From: JAEUHM01 sp964538625
GTDB lineage: Bacteria; Verrucomicrobiota; Verrucomicrobiia; Verrucomicrobiales; Verrucomicrobiaceae
Direction of reading: 5' to 3'
Length of the DNA stretch: 64,000 bases
Assembly (NCBI GenBank): GCA_964538625.1
Contig: CAZIGH010000020.1
Coordinates: 1 to 64,000, forward strand
A model generated the notes under the pieces. The model did no database searches. It was not told where the DNA came from and saw only the letters and a program-made list of their open reading frames with translations. The translations under genes were made by a program, and so were the position numbers. Positions 43,738-50,281 of the stretch are shown in pieces (position 1 is the stretch's first letter; each line of letters starts with the position of its first letter).

Positions 43738-44483
43738 TCGGGAGGGCGGGAGAGTGCCGCAAGATACGCGGCGCGCAACCTTTCCAAAAACTGATGGCTG
43801 GTTTCTTCCTCACCACAGGTCATCGGCTCGCCGAGGGTCATGCGAATGCGGGTGAGTCTGTATTCCGGTCTCCAGAGTGGGCGGCCCTTCATGCCGTAGT
43901 CACTGTCCGTCTGGACGAAGACGGGAATGACTGGCACCCGGGCTTGTCTGGCGATGATGGCCACTCCGCCGCGGAAGTCATTCAGGCCGGTAGTGGCCTT
44001 CCGAGTGCGGGTGCCCTCCGGGAAAAGCAGCAGCCGCCCCCCCTGACTCAGCGTGGTGATGCACTGTCGGATCATCTCTTGCGGAGGGTCGTTGGGGATG
44101 AAGCGGGCCAGCCGGGCACCTCCGGCAAGCAGGGGGTTGCACAGGAGCGAAGACTTGAGGATGCAGGTGAGATGAGGTACCCTGGCCAGGATGAAGACGG
44201 CATCCCAGATGGCGGGGTGATTCGGCGCGAGCACGAAACCGCCCGCTTGCGTCCGCAGTTTTTCAAAGCCTACGAACTCGCACTGGGCGACTCCGAACCA
44301 ACGCAGGAGCAGGATGAACCCGCGGAATGGCCAGCGGATGATGAATCCTCCGACTTTCCGCGCCAGTCTGGCGGGCAGGATGGGACCGAGTACCAGGGCG
44401 AGCAGCAGCACGACACTACCTCCGATTCCCCAGTAGAGGGCACAGGCAAGTGCGGCAGTCCAAGTTCGAGCGCGGTCGATCAT
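43734..44483 (-). CDS. PlsC-like lysophospholipid acyltransferase
   Basis: This 249-residue membrane-bound acyltransferase has an N-terminal transmembrane segment (ALYWGIGGSVVLLLALVLGPI), the catalytic HX4D motif in PNHPAIWD (H89, D94) and the glycerophosphate-binding FPEGTRTRK. It transfers an acyl chain from acyl-ACP or acyl-CoA to a lysophospholipid or related acceptor. It is the first gene of the minus-strand run with the GT2 and the methyltransferase. It is divergent from the FabZ-like gene, with 59 bp between the starts. In aryl-polyene-like clusters such an enzyme places the acyl product on a lipid. Confidence 0.88.
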   Translation of the reverse strand: MIDRARTWTAALACALYWGIGGSVVLLLALVLGPILPARLARKVGGFIIRWPFRGFILLLRWFGVAQCEFVGFEKLRTQAGGFVLAPNHPAIWDAVFILARVPHLTCILKSSLLCNPLLAGGARLARFIPNDPPQEMIRQCITTLSQGGRLLLFPEGTRTRKATTGLNDFRGGVAIIARQARVPVIPVFVQTDSDYGMKGRPLWRPEYRLTRIRMTLGEPMTCGEEETSHQFLERLRAAYLAALSRPPE

Positions 44484-44542
44484 GTCAGCCTGGTAGGAGG
44501 TTGCAGATTGCCGAGTCCGCCCTTCATGCGTATGGCTGCACT

Positions 44543-44989
44543 ATGAGCCAGCAGGCAAGTCCAGTTCAAGCCCTTTCCAGTCTCCCACACGGGCCGGAGT
44601 TTCGATTTATTGACCAAGTGACGGAACTAACGCCGGGCGTGGAGGGCAAGGGAAAATGGAGGCTGAAGGGGAATGAGGAATTCCTGCGGGGTCATTTCCC
44701 CGGGCAGCCCATTTTGCCCGGTGTGGTCATGGTAGAGGCGCTAGCGCAACTGGCTGGGGTGGTGGTGCAGAGCGGGCGCGTCGTGCCTTTGCGGGAGATG
44801 CGGCTGACAGCGGTGCGTCAGTTCAAAATCCTTGGGACGCTTTCTCCCGGCCAGTCGATGGTGGTTTTTGCCAAGGTGGACGGTGCCATGGGAGGGCTGA
44901 TTCAGGCTAGCGGCAGTGTGGTGGATGAAAACGGAACCTTGCTCGCTACTGGGGCGATCGTGCTGACGGGGCAGGAGCCAGTGGCTTGA
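44543..44989 (+). CDS. FabZ/ApeI-like 3-hydroxyacyl-ACP dehydratase
   Basis: This 148-residue hot-dog-fold protein carries the FabZ active site: GHFPGQPILPGVVMVEAL with His51 and Glu65, at the same 14-residue spacing as FabZ. A typical FabZ removes water from 3-hydroxyacyl-ACP. A copy beside a GT2, an acyltransferase and a methyltransferase may serve a specialised chain instead of housekeeping fatty-acid synthesis. The ATG at 44543 is preferred; the frame is open to 44450, inside the divergent acyltransferase gene. It converges on the MarR gene, with a hairpin between them. Confidence 0.88.
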   Translation: MSQQASPVQALSSLPHGPEFRFIDQVTELTPGVEGKGKWRLKGNEEFLRGHFPGQPILPGVVMVEALAQLAGVVVQSGRVVPLREMRLTAVRQFKILGTLSPGQSMVVFAKVDGAMGGLIQASGSVVDENGTLLATGAIVLTGQEPVA

Positions 44990-45002
44990 GGCGCTAAAAA
45001 GA

Positions 45003-45040
45003 AAAGCCCGGCTGGTCCTCTCGGTACCTAGCCGGGCTTT
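45003..45040 (-). terminator. Intrinsic terminator of the MarR gene
   Basis: A perfect 11-bp stem (AAAGCCCGGCT at 45003-45013 with AGCCGGGCTTT at 45030-45040) has a 16-nt loop. Read on the minus strand it is followed by a T-rich run (TTTTCTTTTT), so it terminates the MarR transcript. On the plus strand only the stem's own TTT follows it. Confidence 0.85.
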
Positions 45041-45063
45041 GATGAATGAGCAACCCTGACTTC

Positions 45064-45522
45064 TCAGCGTGTAACGGTGGCGTCGTCGTCGAGCTTCCGA
45101 TAGGCGGAGATAAAGCTGTTTGCGTCTGCGGTCTGCGTTTCCTGCATGGCGTCGGCGATGCGATTCTGAAGTTCATCGCGAAGGCGGCTAACGAGGTCCA
45201 AGCCTTTGGGAGTGATGCGCACAAGCACCTTGCGGCGGTCATCGATGGCGTGGGTGCGCTCCATGTAGCCAAGCTTCTCAAGCCGATCCACCAGACCGGT
45301 GGCTGCGGCAGTGGAGTGCCCCATCTTGCGTGCGATGTCAGTCATGGTCAGCTCCTTGGAGGTGGCGAGGTAACTGAGAAGGAAGAACTGGGCGAAGGAG
45401 ATGTTGTCCCGGTTCAGGTCTCTCGAAAGGTTCAGCAGGAACTCACGCTGGCTGAAGAGGATGAAGTCCGCCAGTTTCGCGTGGTCTCGTGCCGCTGGTT
45501 TTTGGGAGTTGAGTGCTGACAT
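45064..45522 (-). CDS. MarR family transcriptional regulator
   Basis: This 152-residue winged-helix regulator has the MarR layout: an N-terminal dimerisation helix (FILFSQREFLLNLSRDL), the recognition helices (MTDIARKMGHSTAAATGLVDRLEKLG), the wing with the DDRRKVLVRIT signature, and a C-terminal helix pair. MarR proteins usually repress themselves and a divergent operon and are released by phenolics or oxidants. It is divergent from the NDH-2 fusion gene. A palindrome-like site lies 12 bp upstream of the start codon, in the likely leader. There is no cysteine, so redox sensing would have to be indirect. Confidence 0.93.
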   Translation of the reverse strand: MSALNSQKPAARDHAKLADFILFSQREFLLNLSRDLNRDNISFAQFFLLSYLATSKELTMTDIARKMGHSTAAATGLVDRLEKLGYMERTHAIDDRRKVLVRITPKGLDLVSRLRDELQNRIADAMQETQTADANSFISAYRKLDDDATVTR

Positions 45523-45533
45523 ATGCGAGAGGG

Positions 45534-45550
45534 TTAATTTTTCAAATAAT
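45534..45550. promoter_or_regulatory. Candidate MarR operator
   Basis: An AT-rich imperfect dyad of the form TNATTTNNNAAATNA lies between the MarR start codon (45522) and the predicted minus-strand -10 box (45568-45573). The position fits autorepression. Found by eye; not confirmed. Confidence 0.35.
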
Positions 45551-45567
45551 CGGGTTGGTCAGGGGAG

Positions 45568-45596
45568 ATGATAGTTCACTCCCGGCAAATCTTCAA
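45568..45596 (-). promoter_or_regulatory. Candidate marR promoter
   Basis: On the minus strand, a TTGAAG -35 box (45596-45591) and a TATCAT -10 box (45573-45568) are separated by exactly 17 bp. This is a good sigma-70-type match, about 45 bp upstream of the MarR start codon. Confidence 0.45.
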
Positions 45597-45620
45597 GTCT
45601 AAAATCTATATTTTTTATAA
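45592..45620 (+). promoter_or_regulatory. Candidate promoter of the NDH-2 fusion gene
   Basis: TTCAAG (45592-45597) and TTATAA (45615-45620) are separated by 17 bp. The -35 box occupies nearly the same bases as the -35 box of the divergent marR promoter, so the two would compete for RNA polymerase. This would leave a leader of about 180 nt. Confidence 0.35.
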
Positions 45621-45802
45621 GCAGGTGGCATTTCGAGGCATTGGCTAAGCGGAGAGTATTACGGTCTCGTGGAATATCAACACAAAAATGAAAAATCGAT
45701 CATATCTGACTCCAAACTTTTTTGAACATTTTTGACCGGGAAAGTGTTTTGAAGCGTCGAAATCTTTGGGTGAAGCCAGGGGCAGGTGTGCTAACGAGCA
45801 GG

Positions 45803-47833
45803 ATGAGTCGAGCTGTGAGGCGTCATCTTGACGTTGCTATTTTAGGAGGTGGGTTTGCCGGAGTTTATTCCGCGCAAAGAGCAGTAAAACGCCTGAAGCA
45901 CTTGGGTTTGAAGGTGGGCGTGATCGCGAACGAGAACCACATGGTGTTCCAGCCTATGCTGCCCGAGGTGGTGGGTGGCTCTCTGTCACCGCGGCATGTG
46001 GTGAACCCCATCCGGCTGCTGTGTCAGGGAGCGGAGGTGTTAAAAGGTCATGTGTCCAAACTGGACGTTAAGGCGCGCGAGATCACGCTAAGTGGCGGTT
46101 TCTTTACGCCGGATGTGGTGGTGACGTTCGATCATTTGGTCTTGGCGCTGGGTGCCGAGGTGGACCTGACGCGCATTCCCGGCATGAGTGAGCATGCCTT
46201 CCTCATGCGAAATGCCGGCGATGCCATGAAGCTCAGGGCCGCGATCGTGGCGCGGATGGAGGAGGCGAATCTGATGGACGATGCTGCGGAGAGACGCAGA
46301 CTGCTTTCTTTCGTGGTGGTGGGTGGTGGATACAGCGGGGTGGAGACGGCGGGGCAAATCCAGGACCTAGTGAGCGCGGTCTGCGGCTTCTACGGAAACA
46401 TCCAGCCGGAAGAGCCTTCGGTAACGCTGGTCCACAGCGGTGAGAGATTGCTGCCGATGCTGAGTGCGAGCTTGGGGGACTACACGGGGCGCTGCCTGGA
46501 AAAGATGGGCGTGAAGGTGCTGCTGAAGCGTCGGGTGCGTGCGGCGACGGCGCGGATGGTGTTGCTGGACGATGGGACGCGGTTGGAGTCCACGTCCATT
46601 GTCTGCACGGTGGGCAATGCGCCTCACTGCCTCATCACCGCGCTGGGAGCGGCTGGCGAACTGCCTGTGGAGCGGGGCCGGGTGGTGGTGGAAAGAACGG
46701 GGCAGGTGCGGGGCTTCAGCCACATCTGGGCGGCCGGGGACTGTGCCATCTTCCCGAAGAAGGGTGGGGGAACATGTCCTGAAACGGCGCAGTTTGCGTA
46801 TCGGCAGGGTCAGTTGATTGGTGAAAACATCGCGGCTACTCACTTTGGTCATCCGCTGAAGGAGTTTGAGTTCACGGGCCTCGGCGAGCTGGCTTCCATA
46901 GGGCACCGCAAGGCCGTAGCGCAGATCAGCGGCATCAACTTCTCCGGGCTGCTGGCCTGGTTCATGTGGCGTACCATTTATCTGATGAAGCTGCCAGGGC
47001 TGGACCGCAAGCTGCGTGTGGTGACGGAGTGGACGTTCGAGCTGTTTTTTCCGCGTGATATCAACTTGCTGGTTCCTCAATACACGAAGGCGCTGGAGGA
47101 GATGCACCTGGAGCCTGGGGATCCGTTGTTTGAGTCTGGCGAACCGGCGTTTTCGCTCTATGCGGTGAAGGATGGACGCATCGAGATCCGGGATGACTCC
47201 GGCGGGGTGGTGAAGGTGTGCACCCGGGGGGAGCACTTCGGCGAACGTGCGCTTTTGGGGGACCGCATCTGGCGCTTCGATGCGGTGGCCACGGAGAGCA
47301 GCACGCTGGTGGCCATCGATTCACGGACATTCGACAAGCTGGTCGGCTCCATAGGGTCGCTCAACCGACTTTTCCAGCGCTCGGCTGAGACCTATCATCT
47401 GCCGGAGGAGGTAGAGCGCACGGTGGCGGCGATGCCGGGAGAGGTGCGGACGGGAACGGTGGCTGATGTAATGACCCGGGAGGTGGCAAGCATCGCTGCG
47501 GATGCCTGCCTGACGGATGCGGTGAAGGAGTTCCAGGACCGGCCTCACAGCGCTTATCCTGTGGTGGATGAGGAGGGCAGGGTGCTGGGACTTCTCCGCC
47601 GTGCGGTAGCCTACGATTACTTGAAGCATCACGGTTTCGACTGCCAGAACCGTGTGCGTGAGGTGCCGTTGGGAACGCCTTTTGTGGTGAGGCCGGACAC
47701 TGCGCTCCGCTCCCTGGTGGAAGATCTGATGCGCACCGGGGCCACGAAGGCGCTTGTGCTGGATGCGGACTCGCGCATGGTCGGCATCGTGACTGTTTTT
47801 GACTTGTTGAAAGGAGCTATGCCGCCCCAATGA
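45803..47833 (+). CDS. NDH-2-like FAD oxidoreductase fused to cNMP-binding and CBS domains
   Basis: This 676-residue protein has three modules. Residues 1-420 are a type II NADH dehydrogenase-like flavoprotein with FAD motif VAILGGGFAGVYSA, NAD motif VVVGGGYSGVETAG and IWAAGDCAIFP. It also has a hydrophobic region (GLLAWFMWRTIYLMKLPG) typical of NDH-2 membrane contact. Residues 430-512 form a cyclic-nucleotide-binding-type domain (FGERALLG is the phosphate cassette). Residues 551-676 are a CBS pair (VADVMTREVASI, AYPVVDEEGRVLG, MVGIVTVFDLL). Such regulation of NDH-2 by fused sensors is unusual. The ATG at 45803 is my choice, but GTG 45788 or TTG 45722 could add up to 27 residues. It overlaps lgt by four bases. 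Confidence 0.88.
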   Translation: MSRAVRRHLDVAILGGGFAGVYSAQRAVKRLKHLGLKVGVIANENHMVFQPMLPEVVGGSLSPRHVVNPIRLLCQGAEVLKGHVSKLDVKAREITLSGGFFTPDVVVTFDHLVLALGAEVDLTRIPGMSEHAFLMRNAGDAMKLRAAIVARMEEANLMDDAAERRRLLSFVVVGGGYSGVETAGQIQDLVSAVCGFYGNIQPEEPSVTLVHSGERLLPMLSASLGDYTGRCLEKMGVKVLLKRRVRAATARMVLLDDGTRLESTSIVCTVGNAPHCLITALGAAGELPVERGRVVVERTGQVRGFSHIWAAGDCAIFPKKGGGTCPETAQFAYRQGQLIGENIAATHFGHPLKEFEFTGLGELASIGHRKAVAQISGINFSGLLAWFMWRTIYLMKLPGLDRKLRVVTEWTFELFFPRDINLLVPQYTKALEEMHLEPGDPLFESGEPAFSLYAVKDGRIEIRDDSGGVVKVCTRGEHFGERALLGDRIWRFDAVATESSTLVAIDSRTFDKLVGSIGSLNRLFQRSAETYHLPEEVERTVAAMPGEVRTGTVADVMTREVASIAADACLTDAVKEFQDRPHSAYPVVDEEGRVLGLLRRAVAYDYLKHHGFDCQNRVREVPLGTPFVVRPDTALRSLVEDLMRTGATKALVLDADSRMVGIVTVFDLLKGAMPPQ

Positions 47834-48786
47834 CGACCCCAGTGTTTGCCTGGTGGGTTCATGACTTGAGTCCACACATCATTCGTTTCACGGACCGCAT
47901 AGCGCTGCACTGGTATGGGTTTGCGTATGTGGTCGGCTTTTACTTGGCTTACCTGGTCATGCGGTATTTGGCGCGGCGTGGGCTATCGGAGATCAAGGAG
48001 GATGCGGTGGCGGACTTCATCACGCTCACTGCGCTGTTCGGCGTGGTGCTCGGCGGACGCCTGGGCTATATGCTCTTCTACAACTTCGACGGGCTGCTGG
48101 CGGATCCCCTTTCCATCATCCGCATCATGGATGGCGGCATGTCGGCGCACGGTGGCATCCTGGGAGTGGCCTTGTTCCTTCTCTGGTATGCGCGGAAGCA
48201 TGGCATCAGCTGGACAGGGCTGGGAGACACACTGGTGGCGGGTGCGCCGCTGGGCATCTTCACGGTGCGCATCGCCAACTTCATCAATGGCGAGCTCTTT
48301 GGACGGGTGACTCAAGTGCCTTGGGCGGTGAAGTTTCCCACCGAAATCTCGCATCAGGACTTTCTGGACCGCTATCAGGCGAAGTTTGGGGATACCTTTC
48401 CGTTGGATCAGGGGCTGCGACACAGCCCGGAGATCCTGGAGGTTTACAGTAAGGCGTTCGGCTCCAGGGAGGAGTTCGTGGCGGTGCTGAACCCGCGCCA
48501 TCCCTCCCAGCTGTATGAGGCTTTGGGTGAGGGGTTGTTCATCTTTCTGCTGCTGTTCTGGATGAGGGTGCGCTTTCCCCGTTTGCCGCATGGCATTCTC
48601 ACTGGGCTGTTTTTCATCTTGTATGCAGTGGCCCGTATTTCACTCGAGTTTGTGCGCGAGCCGGACTCTGGCGCAGGGCGTGTGCTAGGACTTACGATGG
48701 GACAGTTTTACAGCAGCTTCATGCTCCTGGCCGGGGCCGCTTTCCTCACCTGGGGTATGATCTGGGGAAGAAAGCCACCCGTCTGA
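47830..48786 (+). CDS. lgt: Prolipoprotein diacylglyceryl transferase
   Basis: This 318-residue integral membrane enzyme adds diacylglycerol to the lipobox cysteine of prolipoproteins, the first step of lipoprotein maturation. It has the Lgt signatures MSAHGGILGVALFL, RIANFINGELFGRVTQVPWA and HPSQLYEALGEG, plus several transmembrane helices. It carries a family-typical insertion between residues 175 and 215 (YQAKFGDTFPLDQGLRHSPE). The start overlaps the NDH-2 fusion stop as ATGA. The lipoprotein carboxypeptidase at 34819 would be one of its clients. Confidence 0.96.
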   Translation: MTTPVFAWWVHDLSPHIIRFTDRIALHWYGFAYVVGFYLAYLVMRYLARRGLSEIKEDAVADFITLTALFGVVLGGRLGYMLFYNFDGLLADPLSIIRIMDGGMSAHGGILGVALFLLWYARKHGISWTGLGDTLVAGAPLGIFTVRIANFINGELFGRVTQVPWAVKFPTEISHQDFLDRYQAKFGDTFPLDQGLRHSPEILEVYSKAFGSREEFVAVLNPRHPSQLYEALGEGLFIFLLLFWMRVRFPRLPHGILTGLFFILYAVARISLEFVREPDSGAGRVLGLTMGQFYSSFMLLAGAAFLTWGMIWGRKPPV

Positions 48787-48853
48787 TGGCGCTGGCACCT
48801 TCCATGCTCCTTTGATCCTTGCTAATTCAGACCCGCCAACCCTTCTCAATGGA

Positions 48854-50266
48854 ATGACCCGCAAAACCAAGATCCTCTGCACTCTCGGACCCGCCACCCA
48901 GTCGCCAGACATCATCACTCGGCTCATTGAAAAGGGGGCGGACATCATCCGCCTCAACATGAGCCACGCTTCTCATGAGTGGGTGCGCACGGTGTATGGG
49001 CACATCCGCACGGCATCCGACAACCTGGGTAAGGAGGTGGCCATCCTCATGGACCTCACCGGACCGTCCATTCGCACTGGAGACTTGGACAAGCCATGGA
49101 TGCTCAAGCCGGGGGACCGCGTGGAGTTTCTGACGAAAGCTGAGGCCAAGTCGGCCCTTCCCTATTCCACCACGGTCAACTACTCTGACTTGGGCACTGA
49201 TCTCAAGAAAGGAGACGTCATCCTCATCGACGGTGGCATGATTCAGATCAAGGCCACGGAAATCTCAGCCTTCCGCGTGGTGGGCGAAGTCATGACACAA
49301 GGGGAGATGAAGAGCCGTCGGCACATCAATCTCCCTGGCGTGCCGGTGCGTCTGCCACCCCTCACGCAGAAGGACTACGTGGATCTGGACCTGGGTGTGG
49401 AGCTAGGAGTGGATTTCTTTGCGCTGAGCTTTGCGCGTGAACCGGGCCACGTGCAGCATCTGCAACTGCTGCTGGAGCAGAAGGGGAGCAAGGCGCGGGT
49501 GATCGCAAAAATCGAGAACCAGCAGGCGCTGGAGAACTTGGATGCGCTGGTGGAAGCGTCCGCCGGTATCATGGTGGCCCGTGGTGACTTGGGCAGTGAG
49601 TGCCCCATTGAGGAACTGCCCCTCATCCAGCGCCGGATTGTTGAGCGCTGCTCCTACCACGGGCGCAAGGTCATCGTGGCCACGCAGATGCTGGAGAGCA
49701 TGATTGAGAATCCCGTGCCTACGCGTGCTGAAGTCACAGACATCTTCAATGCGGTCATCGAGCAGGTGGACTGTGTGATGCTCAGTGGAGAGACCTCCGT
49801 GGGGCGCTATCCGATCAAGTGTGTGGAGGTGCTGGACACAGTGATCAGTCGGATCGAGCAGCAATATCCTTCCGGACGTTTCGCCTCGGATGCGCCCCTG
49901 AAGACGAATAAGCACAAGACGGTGAAGTCAGCCATCGTGCTGGCGAACTCCATCCCGAACGCCAAGCTCATGGTCTTCACTCTGCGCGGAGTCATGGCGC
50001 ACCTACTGGCTCATCAGAGGCCGGAGTTCGCGCCTATTCTGGCGCTAACGCCGAACCGGCACGTGAGCCGTACGCTCACCACAGCCAGGGGTGTGCACCC
50101 ATTTGTTATGGACTTCAGCCCCGGGAATCCTGACGCCACGATCAAGGATGCACTGAAGCTCCTGCGCGTGCGCGGAATCGTAAAGACAGGAGACCCAATC
50201 GTCATTCTCTCCGACGCACTCTATAATGACATCAACATGGATGCCATCCTGCTGATGGAGGCTTGA
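48854..50266 (+). CDS. pyk: Pyruvate kinase
   Basis: This 470-residue glycolytic enzyme converts phosphoenolpyruvate and ADP to pyruvate and ATP. It has KILCTLGPAT, IIRLNMSHASHE, MDLTGPSIRTG, the catalytic-lysine region VIAKIENQQALEN, VARGDLGSECPIEELPLIQ and VATQMLESMIENPVPTRAEVTD, followed by the C-terminal allosteric domain. The ATG at 48854 gives the conserved MTRKTKILCTLG N terminus; a TTG at 48812 adds 14 unconserved residues. It lies 67 bp after lgt and converges on uvrA with 15 bp between stops. Confidence 0.97.
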   Translation: MTRKTKILCTLGPATQSPDIITRLIEKGADIIRLNMSHASHEWVRTVYGHIRTASDNLGKEVAILMDLTGPSIRTGDLDKPWMLKPGDRVEFLTKAEAKSALPYSTTVNYSDLGTDLKKGDVILIDGGMIQIKATEISAFRVVGEVMTQGEMKSRRHINLPGVPVRLPPLTQKDYVDLDLGVELGVDFFALSFAREPGHVQHLQLLLEQKGSKARVIAKIENQQALENLDALVEASAGIMVARGDLGSECPIEELPLIQRRIVERCSYHGRKVIVATQMLESMIENPVPTRAEVTDIFNAVIEQVDCVMLSGETSVGRYPIKCVEVLDTVISRIEQQYPSGRFASDAPLKTNKHKTVKSAIVLANSIPNAKLMVFTLRGVMAHLLAHQRPEFAPILALTPNRHVSRTLTTARGVHPFVMDFSPGNPDATIKDALKLLRVRGIVKTGDPIVILSDALYNDINMDAILLMEA

Positions 50267-50281
50267 GCGGACCCTCTTTGT

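Noticed and set aside
46367..47236. 289-residue minus-strand open frame inside the NDH-2 fusion
   Set aside because: Arg/His/Pro-rich composition typical of antisense translation; the plus-strand frame codes for clear domains.
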